The notes beneath the pieces were generated by a model. That model worked only from the letters and a program-made list of their open reading frames with translations. It ran no database searches and had not been told where the DNA came from. From ZC4RG30 sp963812195 (lineage in GTDB: Bacteria; Pseudomonadota; Gammaproteobacteria; Steroidobacterales; Steroidobacteraceae): DNA of 64,000 nt. This document shows positions 45,644 through 54,474 of the stretch, piece by piece. Both the position numbers and the translations under genes were made by a program. The DNA lies in NCBI GenBank assembly GCA_963812195.1, contig CAWEUI010000022.1, positions 62,001 through 126,000 of the forward strand, in the 5' to 3' direction. The stretch's first letter is position 1. Each line of letters begins with the position of its first letter.

Positions 45644-46210
45644 TTACAGCCCATACTGCGGGAAGTGAAACACCGCCGAAACGCTGATGAGGTTCGCGTT
45701 CATGTCGCTGTTGACGCGCGAGAACTCCGCCCGGATGCTGCCCTGCCCGAGATGCACCGAGATGCCGGCGCCGTAGAGTAGTTCGGTGCTGGAGGAGGTG
45801 CCCTCCACGCTCGTAACCCCATTGGTGGCGAAGACCTTCAGCCGCGGGCGCGCCGCGCCCACGCGCGCGTAGGCCGAGAAGACCTCATTGATCGGCGTGC
45901 CGAGCAGCAGCGAGACCGCCGGGGTGCTGTTGGAGAAGCTCAGGTAGTTCGTGCCGTCGTCGTACACGTAGGTTCTGGGCTTGTAGAACCCCAGCTCGGT
46001 GGCGATGTAGGGGTTGAAGCGATAGCCCGCGAACAGCCCCCAGGTGAAGCGATTCTCGCTGCCGTCAACGCCATCGATGCTGATCCTGGCCGAGCCGGCG
46101 AGTGCACCGACATAGCCACCAGTGGGCTCAGCAGCCAGGGCGCAGCTGGCGAGGACTGAGCCGGCCAGGACAGTGCCCAGTGTGAGGGCGAATGGAAAGG
46201 TGCGTTTCAT
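45644..46210 (-). CDS. Small outer-membrane beta-barrel protein
   Basis: 188 residues. A signal peptide ends near ASCALAAEP. The mature part has eight likely beta strands with alternating residues (for example NRFTWGLFAGYRFNPYIATELGF, SAYARVGAARPRLKVFA, ELLYGAGISVHL), as in the OmpA-like/opacity porin group of 8-stranded barrels, and it ends FHFPQYGL. Its role is unknown; adhesion or envelope stability are common in the family. It stands alone and converges with yicC. Confidence 0.75.
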   Translation of the reverse strand: MKRTFPFALTLGTVLAGSVLASCALAAEPTGGYVGALAGSARISIDGVDGSENRFTWGLFAGYRFNPYIATELGFYKPRTYVYDDGTNYLSFSNSTPAVSLLLGTPINEVFSAYARVGAARPRLKVFATNGVTSVEGTSSSTELLYGAGISVHLGQGSIRAEFSRVNSDMNANLISVSAVFHFPQYGL

Positions 46211-46481
46211 GGGGCCTCCTTGCGTACATGCCTATTGATTGTTATCGCGCCACGGCCATGCCATCCCTGAGGCGAGCGCCGGCGGCAGCCAGTGTGCACA
46301 GTGTCGGTGCGTGCGCAGCGTGACGCAGCTTGCACTGCAAAGTCCATCGCGCCGCTGATGACGCCGCCCTTGGCGATGCCCGGTCAAACGCAATGCTGAT
46401 CACGGGTCCGGCATTGCCCGATCTGTAGCAGCGGGCTTAATGTTGTCACCCAGGCACGGGACTATCACGCTCGGAGCCTGT

Positions 46482-47630
46482 ATGGGAAATATGTCAACTG
46501 CGACAATCGTTGACTGGTGGAAGCGCCTGGATCCGGTTCCGGCCGGCAAGCCGCGCATTGCCTGGGTCGATGCCGCGCGAGGCGTCGCCATCATCTCGGT
46601 GTTCTTCGGTCACTACCTGCAGGATGCATCCCTGCGCGATACGGTGGCGCTGGAGGACGACCTGCGATTCCTGTACTCGTTCCACGTGCCGTTCTTCTTT
46701 CTGCTTTCCGGGTGCCTGGCGCACCGGGAACAGAACCTGCTCTCACAGGTGCGTGTGCTCGCGCTGCGGCGCCTGCTGCCGGTGGCGTTCTTCGGCGTGG
46801 GCTTCGCGCTTCTGGACGTGCTCAGACAGTTGCGCCACGGGCATGTCGGCGCAGGTTGGGCCGAGGGCGCCCTGGGCGAGTACCTGATCGGTCGTCCCAT
46901 CCTGGACTGGGCCACGTGGTTCCTGGTCTGCCTGTTCGTGTGCGAGATCTTTGCCTACGTGCTGCTGCCGTACCTGCGCAGGCCGGCGCTGCGGGTCCTG
47001 GCCGGACTGGCGGCCATAGTCGCAGGCGCTGCGTTCGGCAACCATTCGAACGTGCCGAAGGAAGGACTGGCCTACTACGTGGGAGAGTTCTGGTTCTTCA
47101 GCGAGGCCATCGTCGCGCTCGGCTTCTATCTCATCGGCAATGCCGCGTGGCCATGGCTGCGCGAGCACATGGGCTCTGCGTTGACGGCTGGCCTGACCGC
47201 CGTCGGCGGGTTTCTGGTTGTGCTGCTGACCTTCCGGTTGAACCTGCCCGGCGGCCAGCCTCTGGTGGTCATGCTGGCCGCCCGGACGCACGGCATCGTG
47301 GGCTGGTTCCTGATCACCGCGCTGGCTGGAAGTTTCGCGCTGATGGGGTTGGGCTCGGTGCTCAGCCGCATCAACCTGATCAGCGTCATCGGCAGAAACA
47401 CCATTCCCCTGCTGGGGCTCAACGGCCTGTTCTTCGGCTTGCTGAACCAGCTCGTGGTGCGCCACGTGCACACGCCAACCACCCATGCCGGCGTGCTGGC
47501 GGCAGGACTGGTGATGGCGGGCGCGTCACTGGTGATCTGCCTGCCGCTGGTCGCCGGCATGCGGCTGCTGGTGCCGCAGCTGATCGGCAACCCGCGCCAG
47601 GCGGGCCCCCTGCTCCCCGCCCTGGAATAG
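46482..47630 (+). CDS. Acyltransferase family 3 membrane protein (fucose 4-O-acetylase-like)
   Basis: 382 residues from the ATG at 46482 (GGAG at about 46470; an earlier in-frame ATG at 46440 is less likely). The first block RIAWVDAARGVAIISVFFGHYLQD contains the family His, followed by SFHVPFFFLLSGCL. There are about ten membrane helices. This is closer to the YcfT/WfbB-like acetylases than to the two OafA-type enzymes in the EPS region. The target is not known. It lies alone and its 3' end faces the M13 peptidase gene. Confidence 0.82.
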   Translation: MGNMSTATIVDWWKRLDPVPAGKPRIAWVDAARGVAIISVFFGHYLQDASLRDTVALEDDLRFLYSFHVPFFFLLSGCLAHREQNLLSQVRVLALRRLLPVAFFGVGFALLDVLRQLRHGHVGAGWAEGALGEYLIGRPILDWATWFLVCLFVCEIFAYVLLPYLRRPALRVLAGLAAIVAGAAFGNHSNVPKEGLAYYVGEFWFFSEAIVALGFYLIGNAAWPWLREHMGSALTAGLTAVGGFLVVLLTFRLNLPGGQPLVVMLAARTHGIVGWFLITALAGSFALMGLGSVLSRINLISVIGRNTIPLLGLNGLFFGLLNQLVVRHVHTPTTHAGVLAAGLVMAGASLVICLPLVAGMRLLVPQLIGNPRQAGPLLPALE

Positions 47631-47656
47631 GCGGGAGCACAGGGCCGGCGTCGCAG

Positions 47657-49735
47657 CTACCAGATCACCACCAGCTTGTTGCCGGTGTGGACCATCGGGT
47701 CGCCGGGCTTGCAGCTGAACGCCCTGGCAAAGGCCGGCACATTGGTCGGCGTGCCGTTGACGCGGATCCGGTCCGGGGAATGCGTATCCGAGGCGATCTG
47801 CAGCTTCAGCACCTCGGGCCGCGCCTGGGTGCGAAACGCCGAGGCGAAGCCCAGGAAGTAGCGCTGCTCGCGGGTCAGGCCGTCGATCTTGGGATCCGGC
47901 TGACCCTTGTCGGCCGCCTGCAGGGCATCGTAGGCAATGCTCAGACCGCCCAGGTCGGCGATGTTCTCGCCCAGGGTCAGCTTGCCATTCACCTTGTTGC
48001 CGTCGATCGTGTAAGCGCTGTACTGCCTGACCAGGCTGGCGGTCAGCGCGGCGAACTTCTTCGCATCCTGCGGCGTCCACCAGTTCTCCATGCTGCCGGT
48101 GGGTCCGAAGCGCGCACCCTGATCGTCGTAGCTGTGGGTCAGCTCATGGCCGATCACCGCGCCGATGGCGCCGTAGTTCAGCGCGTCGTCGGCCTGCGGG
48201 TCGAAGAACGGCGGCTGCAGCACCGCGGCCGGGAACACCACCTGGTTGAGCAGCGCGTAGTTGAAGGCATTGACGGTCTGCGGCGTGGTGTTCCACTCAG
48301 CCCGGTCGGTGGGTTTGCCGATCTTGTCCAGGTCGTAGCGGTAATTGAAGGCATTCGCGGCCATCACGTTGGCAAAGTAGCTGTCGCGCGAGGTGGCCAG
48401 ACCCGACCAGTCGCGCCACTTGTCCGGGTAGCCGATCTTGGGCGTGAATTTGGCCCACTTGGCCAGCGCTTTGGTCTTGGTGGCATCGCTCATCCAGGTC
48501 AGGTTCTGGATACGCACCTTCAGCGCGTCGAGCAGGTTGTGCACCAGCTGCTCCATGCGCTGGCGCGACTCCGGGGGGAAGGCCACGCGCACATACAGCT
48601 GGCCCATGGCCTCGCCGGGGCCGTTGTTGATCTGCCGCACCACGCGCTTCCACAGCGCCTTGTTTTCCTTCTGGCCCGCCAGGGTCTTGTTGTAGAAGTC
48701 GAATGCCTCGTTGACCAGATCGTCACTGAGGTACGGGGCGGCGTTGTCGACCACCTTGAAGCGCAGGTAGCTCTGCCACTGTGCCACCGGCACGTCGGTG
48801 AGCATCTTGTTCACTTCCCGGAAGAATCCGGGCATCGCCAGCGAAAACTTCGTCGGCTGCGCCAGCTGCTGCGCGTCGAAGAACATGCTCCATGAGAACC
48901 CCGGCGTAACCTTGTCGGCCGCGACCGGCGTGACCGGGTTGTAGTACAGCGAGATATCGCGCGCCAGTTGCTGGCGCGACAAGGATGCCCTGGCCAGCCG
49001 CGTTTCGAAGGCCATGACCTGGGTGGCCTGTTGCGCCGCATCGGCAGCGGGCACGCCGGACAGCTCCAGCACCTTGCCGATGTGCTTCACGTAGGCATCG
49101 CGGATGTCCTTCTTGTCCGCGTCGAAGTAGTAGGTCTTGTCCGGCAGGCCGATGCCGCTTTGCGTGGCAAAGCCGATCTGTGTGTCGGAATCCTTGAAGT
49201 CGGAATCCGCCTCGAAGTCGAACAGCGGGTTCTCGCCGCGCGCCGCCACGGTGCGCAGGTACGCGGCAATCGAGGCGCCGTCGGTCAGGGCCGCGATCTC
49301 ATCCAGCCGGCTCTGCAGCGGTGCGATGCCCTCCGCGTTGCGCCGGGCCTGGTCCATGCCGGTGACCCAGAAGTCCGCGATGATCTTCTCGATGCCCGTC
49401 GGGGCCGCCTGCGCGGCCAGCTGCTCGGCGATCTGCCGCTGCACCTCCAGCGAACGCTCGGCCAGCACATTGAACGCACCCCAGGTGACCTGGTCGGCGG
49501 GGATGGGATGGGCGGCCAGCCATTTCTGGTTTGCGTAGGCGTCGAAATCCTTGCAGGCGGACGCGGACGGATCCAGATCGGCCGCACTGAAACGAATGGG
49601 CTGGATCAGCTTGCTCTCGTCCAGGTGCAGCGGCGGCGTGGTCGCCGCGGGGGGCGCGGGCTTCTGGCAGGCGCCCAGCGCCAGCGCGAGGACCGCGGCG
49701 GCCGGGAACAGAACTCGCAGGTTCATCGTGGGCAT
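47657..49735 (-). CDS. M13 family metallopeptidase (PepO/neprilysin-like), lipoprotein
   Basis: 692 residues, usual for the family. The signal peptide ends with the lipobox LALGAC, so it is likely attached to a membrane and faces the periplasm. The zinc motif HELTH is at 530-534 (GHELTHSYDDQGARF) and the third ligand is in ENIADLGGLSIAYDAL. The substrate-binding motif NAFNYALLNQVVFPAAVLQPPFF and the C-terminal RVNGTPTNVPAFARAFSCKPGD with final VVIW are conserved. It cleaves short peptides. M13 lipoproteins of this kind are numerous in xanthomonad-like bacteria. Confidence 0.92.
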   Translation of the reverse strand: MPTMNLRVLFPAAAVLALALGACQKPAPPAATTPPLHLDESKLIQPIRFSAADLDPSASACKDFDAYANQKWLAAHPIPADQVTWGAFNVLAERSLEVQRQIAEQLAAQAAPTGIEKIIADFWVTGMDQARRNAEGIAPLQSRLDEIAALTDGASIAAYLRTVAARGENPLFDFEADSDFKDSDTQIGFATQSGIGLPDKTYYFDADKKDIRDAYVKHIGKVLELSGVPAADAAQQATQVMAFETRLARASLSRQQLARDISLYYNPVTPVAADKVTPGFSWSMFFDAQQLAQPTKFSLAMPGFFREVNKMLTDVPVAQWQSYLRFKVVDNAAPYLSDDLVNEAFDFYNKTLAGQKENKALWKRVVRQINNGPGEAMGQLYVRVAFPPESRQRMEQLVHNLLDALKVRIQNLTWMSDATKTKALAKWAKFTPKIGYPDKWRDWSGLATSRDSYFANVMAANAFNYRYDLDKIGKPTDRAEWNTTPQTVNAFNYALLNQVVFPAAVLQPPFFDPQADDALNYGAIGAVIGHELTHSYDDQGARFGPTGSMENWWTPQDAKKFAALTASLVRQYSAYTIDGNKVNGKLTLGENIADLGGLSIAYDALQAADKGQPDPKIDGLTREQRYFLGFASAFRTQARPEVLKLQIASDTHSPDRIRVNGTPTNVPAFARAFSCKPGDPMVHTGNKLVVIW

Positions 49736-49785
49736 GGCGTTCGTTACTCCTGTGCGCAGGCAACCCGGGCCGGTTATCCGGCCCG

Positions 49786-50844
49786 TCAGACCTTGCGTTT
49801 GCGGGTGGCCCTGCGATGGGCCACTTCCTCGGCATAGATCGGTGTGCGCATGAATCTTGCCGGATTGCCTACCCGCTGTGGCGGGTCGGTCACCATGGAT
49901 TCCAGGTACGCGTCGAAGCGCTGCGCGACGCCGGGTCGGAACTGTGGGTGGCTGATGATGAACAGGTCGTTGTGACGGATGCCATCGAGCACGATGCGCG
50001 CCGCCTGCATGGGATCCATCATGCCCGGCGGCAGCGGCCCTGAGGGTGGCTTGGGGCTGCCGGCGGGCCTGATTGTTTCAGATTCGGCATCATTCTTGTA
50101 CTTCTCTTCCCTGTACGTTTCGCTATTGCGCAAATTGGTGGCCACGCCTGCCGGAATGAAGGCCGAGGTGCCGATATTGGTCGCGGCCAGTTCGATGCGC
50201 AGCTCCTCCATCAGCATCAGCGATGCGGCCTTCGAGACGGCATAGACACCGGCGCCGCTGCCGGGGATCAGTGCGCCCATGGAGGTGGTGGTGACGATGT
50301 GGGAGGGCTCCTTGTGGGCCAGCATGCGCGGCACGAAGGTGTGCACGCCATGGATGGGTCCCCACAGGTTCACCCCCAGGCCCCATTGCCAGTCCTTGAG
50401 CGTGCCGGTGCTGGCGGCCGCCTCGACGCCGACGCCGGCGTTGCTGCACAACAGGTTCAGATTGCCGAAGCGCTTTTCGATGGCGTCGGCGACCCTGGGC
50501 CAGGCCTCGGTGTCGGTGACGTCGTGGCGGATCGGGTACAGGTTCGGATCGTTCTGCGGAAAGAAACCCAGCGCGTCGGCCAGCTGCTTGTCGTCGATGT
50601 AGCCCATGACGACTTTCATGCCTGCGGCGTGCAGCACCCGCGCCAGGCCCAGGCCGATGCCGCTGGAGCCACCGGTGACGTAGGCCACCCGGCCTTTGAC
50701 CTCGGCCAGCGGCGGCGGCTGGGACCTGCCCACGGCGGCACTGCCCGCACCGGCCGGAGCCGCCCCCTGGGCCGTGCCGGCCAGGCCCGAAAAAGCCAGG
50801 CCCGTACCCAGCATCTGCAACACTTCGCGCCGATCCGCCTTCAT
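49786..50844 (-). CDS. Short-chain dehydrogenase/reductase with an N-terminal Tat-like leader
   Basis: 352 residues from the ATG at 50844. The first ~28 residues (KADRREVLQMLGTGLAFSGLAG) have a twin arginine and a hydrophobic stretch, like a Tat signal. The SDR core follows: VAYVTGGSSGIGLGLARVL (cofactor), LLCSNAGVGVE (NNAG-like), catalytic Ser in TTTSMGALIPG and YAVSK with the Tyr/Lys pair. The C-terminal tail (~270-352) is extended and basic. The substrate is not known. Export of an NAD(P)-dependent SDR would be odd, since those cofactors are not expected in the periplasm, so the leader may be uncleaved or a mere resemblance. Confidence 0.82.
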   Translation of the reverse strand: MKADRREVLQMLGTGLAFSGLAGTAQGAAPAGAGSAAVGRSQPPPLAEVKGRVAYVTGGSSGIGLGLARVLHAAGMKVVMGYIDDKQLADALGFFPQNDPNLYPIRHDVTDTEAWPRVADAIEKRFGNLNLLCSNAGVGVEAAASTGTLKDWQWGLGVNLWGPIHGVHTFVPRMLAHKEPSHIVTTTSMGALIPGSGAGVYAVSKAASLMLMEELRIELAATNIGTSAFIPAGVATNLRNSETYREEKYKNDAESETIRPAGSPKPPSGPLPPGMMDPMQAARIVLDGIRHNDLFIISHPQFRPGVAQRFDAYLESMVTDPPQRVGNPARFMRTPIYAEEVAHRRATRKRKV

Positions 50845-50944
50845 CACTGCACCCCTGGTCCGGTTGGCCGGAGCCGACTTTGCGGGAGGCGCCCACCCGG
50901 TGCAACGCCTGCACGGGACGGCGGACAGGTATATTGCCGGCCCC

Positions 50945-51571
50945 ATGTCCTCCTCGCGCCTGTTCGTCATCTCCGCCCCGTCCGGGGCCGGCAAGACCAG
51001 CCTGGTCAAGGCGTTGCTGCAGCGCCTGCCGGCACTGCGCGTATCGACGTCGCATACCACGCGCCCGGCGCGCCCCAACGAGCAGGACGGCCGGGAGTAC
51101 TACTTCGTGGAGCCCGCCCAATTCGAGGCGCTGGTGGCCCAGGGCGCGTTTCTGGAACACGAACTGGTCTTCGACAATCACTACGGCACCAGCTGGAACC
51201 AGCTGCGCGAGAAGCTCGATGCCGGCCACGACGTGATTCTGGAGATCGACTGGAAAGGCGCGCGGCAGGTGCGCAAGACCATTCCCGAGGCAGTCACCAT
51301 CTTCATCCTGCCCCCTTCCCGCGCGGCCCTGCGGGCGCGCCTGACCGAGCGCCGCACCGACACACCGGCCGTGATCGAACGGCGCCTGGCCGACGCCGTG
51401 TCGGATATGTCGCACTGCCGGGAATTCGACTACGTGGTGGTCAACGAGGACTTCTCCCGCGCCGTGGACCAGCTGGCGAGCATCATCCAGGGGGGCGGTG
51501 AGGCGTACCGGGCCGGGCGGCCGGAACTCGCTCCGGTACTGGCCAATCTGCTAGAATTTCCAACCCCTTAA
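50945..51571 (+). CDS. gmk: Guanylate kinase
   Basis: 208 residues from the ATG at 50945; the open frame to 50696 overlaps the SDR gene and is discarded. It has the P-loop SAPSGAGKTSL, the GMP-binding STSHTTRPARPNEQDGREYYF and EHELVFDNHYGTS, and ILEIDWKGARQVRKTIP. It phosphorylates GMP to GDP. It starts the plus-strand operon gmk-rpoZ-spoT-ridA-recG-ubiA, which connects GTP supply with (p)ppGpp metabolism, as in many gammaproteobacteria. Confidence 0.96.
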   Translation: MSSSRLFVISAPSGAGKTSLVKALLQRLPALRVSTSHTTRPARPNEQDGREYYFVEPAQFEALVAQGAFLEHELVFDNHYGTSWNQLREKLDAGHDVILEIDWKGARQVRKTIPEAVTIFILPPSRAALRARLTERRTDTPAVIERRLADAVSDMSHCREFDYVVVNEDFSRAVDQLASIIQGGGEAYRAGRPELAPVLANLLEFPTP

Positions 51572-51595
51572 GGAAATGTCCCGCACAGGCGAATC

Positions 51596-51880
51596 ATGGC
51601 CCGAGTAACCGTCGAAGACTGTCTGCCCAATGTCGAGAACCTGTTCCAGCTGGTGCTGCTGGCGGCCGCGCGCGCGCGGCGCCTGGCCAATGGCGCCGAG
51701 CCCACGGTGCCGGTCGACAACGACAAGGTGACGGTGATCGCGCTGCGCGAGATCGCCGAGGGCAACATCACGCCCGAGATGCTGGTCGAGCCCGAGCCGG
51801 TGCCCGAGCCGGTGGTCAACGACATCGACGCGCAGCTCGAGAACTTCCGCGCCCCGCAGTTCGGCCTGGTGGGGGAGTAA
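51596..51880 (+). CDS. rpoZ: RNA polymerase omega subunit
   Basis: 94 residues: MARVTVEDCLPNVENLFQLVLLAAARARRLANGAEP, the standard omega N-terminus, then KVTVIALREIAEGNIT. Omega promotes RNA polymerase assembly and contributes to the ppGpp binding site. It follows gmk by 24 bases and precedes spoT by 12. The usual N-R-F-x-L reads N-L-F-Q-L here, a small departure from the family pattern. Confidence 0.95.
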   Translation: MARVTVEDCLPNVENLFQLVLLAAARARRLANGAEPTVPVDNDKVTVIALREIAEGNITPEMLVEPEPVPEPVVNDIDAQLENFRAPQFGLVGE

Positions 51881-51892
51881 GCCACCGCCCGC

Positions 51893-54097
51893 ATGGACAT
51901 TGCGCAATCGCTGCTAGGCCTGCTCCCAGGTACCAGCGCGAGGCGCACCCCCGGCCTTTCTGATCTGCTCGGCAAGGCCGAGCTGTACCTGCCGCCCGAG
52001 CAGGTCGAAAGGATCCGCCAGGCGGCCGAATTCGGCACCGACGCCCACCAGGGCCAGAAGCGCCTCTCCGGCGAGCCCTACATCTCCCACCCGGTGGCGG
52101 CCGCCGAGATCCTGGCCGACCTGCACCTGGATGCCGACACGATTGTCGCGGCCATCCTGCACGATGTCATCGAAGACACGCCGGTGGCCAAGGACGAGAT
52201 CGCCACGCGCTTCGGCAAGGACGTGGCCGAGATCGTCGACGGTGTCACCAAACTCGACCAGATCAAGTTCAAGAGCCGCGAGGAAGCGCAGGCCGAGTCC
52301 TTCCGCAAGATGCTGCTCGCGATGGTGCGCGACCTGCGCGTCATCATGGTCAAGCTGGCCGACCGCACGCACAACATGCGCACGCTGGATGCCATGTCGG
52401 CGCCCAAGCGCCGCCAGATCGCGCGCGAGACGCTGGACATCTACGCGCCGGTGGCCGAGCGCCTGGGCCTGTACAAGATCAAGCTGGAGCTGGAGGACCT
52501 GGGCTTCCGCGCGCTGTACCCGCAGCGCTATCGCGTCATCGAACGCGCCCTGAAGCGCGCGCGCGGCAACCAGAAGGAATTCCTCGGCAAGATCCAGGCG
52601 CAGCTCGAACAATCGATGAAGAAGGCCGGCATCCCCGGCAAGGTCGAGTCGCGCGAGAAGCATCTGTACAGCATCTACAAGAAGATGCGGCGCAAGCGCT
52701 CGTTGCTGGCGCAGGTGGTGGATGTCTACGGGCTGCGCATCCTGGTGGATTCGGTCGACACCTGCTATCGCGTGCTGGGCGTGGTGCATGCCACGTTCCG
52801 CCCCATGCCCGGGCGCTTCAAGGACTACATCGCCATTCCGCGCGTCAACGGTTACCAGTCCCTGCACACCACCCTGTTCGGACCCAACGGCGTGCCGATC
52901 GAGGTGCAGATCCGCACCAGCGACATGCACAACGTGGCCGAATCGGGCGTGGCCGCGCACTGGAAGTACAAGACCCGCGGCGGCAAGGACCAGAACAAGG
53001 ACAAGGACGCCGGCCACGATTCCGCGCAGCAGGAACGCGCGCGGGCCTGGATCAATCACCTGATGGAGATGCAGGCCAGCGGCAACGCCGAGGAGTTCAT
53101 CGAGAGCGTGAAGGTGGACCTGTTCCCGGACAAGGTTTACGTGTTCACGCCCAAGGGCGCGATCCTGCGCCTGCCGCGCGGCGCCACGGTGGTGGATTTC
53201 GCCTATGCCGTGCACACCGACATCGGCAATCGCTGCGTCGCCGCCAAGGTGGACCGGCGCCTGGCCCCGCTGCGCACGGTGCTGCGCAACGGCCAGACCG
53301 TGCAGATCATCACCGCCAAGGGCGCCTCGCCCAACCCCTCCTGGGTGAACTTCGTGGCCACCGCCAAGGCGCGCAGTTCCATCCGCCATTACCTGAAGAC
53401 CCTGCAACGCTCCGAGGCCATCGAACTGGGCCAGCAGCTGCTCAATGCCGCGCTGGCCGAATTCGATCTGGAAGTGGATCAGGTGCAGCCGGCCGTCATG
53501 AACCAGGCGTTGCAGGAGTTCAACATCAAGGACCAGGCCGAGCTGCTGGCGCAGATCGGCCTGGGCGAGCGCCTGGCGCCGCTGGTGGCGCGCCGCCTGC
53601 TGCCCGGCGGGCACGACGAGGCGGGCAAGATCACGCCGTTGACCGTGGCGGGCACAGAAGGGCTGCTGGTCACTTACGCGCGCTGCTGCCGGCCCATCCC
53701 GGACGATCCGATCATCGCCTTCCTGTCGGCCGGGCGCGGCATCGTCATCCACCGCGAGACCTGCGGCAATGTCGAGGACTACCACAGGCACCCCGAGAAA
53801 TGGCAGCCGGTGGCCTGGCAGAAGGACATCAACCGCTACTTCAGCGCGGAGATCCGCTGCGAGGCCGCCAACAAGATCGGCATGCTGGCCAGCCTGTCGG
53901 CCGCCATTGCCAGCACCGGCACCAACATCGGCGATGCCAAGGTCGAGGTGAAGGACGGCGACGTGTCGGCGTTCCGCTTCGAAGTGGAAGTGAAGGATCG
54001 CAAGCAACTGGCCAACGTTGTGCGTACCATTCGCCAGAGCCCCGAGGTACTGCGCGTATCGCGCTACCAGGCATCACGCCGGAGCAGCGAGGAATGA
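51893..54097 (+). CDS. spoT: Bifunctional (p)ppGpp synthetase/hydrolase
   Basis: 734 residues. The N-terminal HD hydrolase domain has SHPVAAAEILADLHLDADTI, LHDVIEDTPV and the HNMRTLDAM motif. The synthetase domain (~240-360) includes RVNGYQSLHTTLFGPNG and EVQIRTSDMHNVAESGVAAHW. The TGS domain (~400-460, DKVYVFTPKGAILRLPRGAT) and the C-terminal ACT domain (IRCEAANKIGMLASLSAAIA) follow. It makes and degrades the stringent-response alarmone. The stop overlaps the ridA start (ATGA), so translation is coupled. Confidence 0.96.
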   Translation: MDIAQSLLGLLPGTSARRTPGLSDLLGKAELYLPPEQVERIRQAAEFGTDAHQGQKRLSGEPYISHPVAAAEILADLHLDADTIVAAILHDVIEDTPVAKDEIATRFGKDVAEIVDGVTKLDQIKFKSREEAQAESFRKMLLAMVRDLRVIMVKLADRTHNMRTLDAMSAPKRRQIARETLDIYAPVAERLGLYKIKLELEDLGFRALYPQRYRVIERALKRARGNQKEFLGKIQAQLEQSMKKAGIPGKVESREKHLYSIYKKMRRKRSLLAQVVDVYGLRILVDSVDTCYRVLGVVHATFRPMPGRFKDYIAIPRVNGYQSLHTTLFGPNGVPIEVQIRTSDMHNVAESGVAAHWKYKTRGGKDQNKDKDAGHDSAQQERARAWINHLMEMQASGNAEEFIESVKVDLFPDKVYVFTPKGAILRLPRGATVVDFAYAVHTDIGNRCVAAKVDRRLAPLRTVLRNGQTVQIITAKGASPNPSWVNFVATAKARSSIRHYLKTLQRSEAIELGQQLLNAALAEFDLEVDQVQPAVMNQALQEFNIKDQAELLAQIGLGERLAPLVARRLLPGGHDEAGKITPLTVAGTEGLLVTYARCCRPIPDDPIIAFLSAGRGIVIHRETCGNVEDYHRHPEKWQPVAWQKDINRYFSAEIRCEAANKIGMLASLSAAIASTGTNIGDAKVEVKDGDVSAFRFEVEVKDRKQLANVVRTIRQSPEVLRVSRYQASRRSSEE

Positions 54098-54474
54098 GCC
54101 GCGAAGCCATCAACACCACCGACGCACCCGCGGCCATCGGCCCCTACTCGCAGGCCATCAGGACCGGCAACCTGGTGTTCCTGTCGGGCCAGATCCCGCT
54201 CGACCCGTCCAGTGGCGAGCTGGTCAGCGGCGACATCGACACCGAGACCCGCCGCGTGTTCGACAACCTGCGCGCCGTGGCCGCGGCGGCCGGCGGATCG
54301 CTGGACGATGCCGTGAAGGTCAATGTCTACCTCACCGACCTGGGTCACTTCGCCCGGGTCAACGAGATCATGGCCGGCTACTTCAAGCTGCCCTACCCGG
54401 CACGCGCGGCAGTGCAGGTGGCTGCATTGCCACGCGGTGCGCGCGTGGAGGTGGAGTGCGTGCTGAGCCTGTAG
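54094..54474 (+). CDS. ridA: RidA family enamine/imine deaminase
   Basis: 126 residues from the ATG at 54094, overlapping the spoT stop. It has the family blocks INTTDAPAAIGPYSQAI, VFLSGQIPLDP, NLRAVAAAAGGSLDDAVKVNVYLTD and PARAAVQVAALPRGARVEVE with the substrate-binding Arg. RidA removes reactive enamine/imine intermediates formed by PLP enzymes such as threonine dehydratase. Its 3' end overlaps the apparent recG start. Confidence 0.95.
   Translation: MSREAINTTDAPAAIGPYSQAIRTGNLVFLSGQIPLDPSSGELVSGDIDTETRRVFDNLRAVAAAAGGSLDDAVKVNVYLTDLGHFARVNEIMAGYFKLPYPARAAVQVAALPRGARVEVECVLSL

Noticed and set aside
46517..48895. A 792-residue plus-strand open frame across the acyltransferase and M13 genes
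   Set aside because: It is out of frame with the acyltransferase and antisense to the M13 peptidase; both real genes have diagnostic motifs.
51914..54007. A 697-residue minus-strand open frame opposite spoT
   Set aside because: It lies entirely within spoT, whose domains are all conserved; the antisense product is a His/Ala/Arg-rich shadow.
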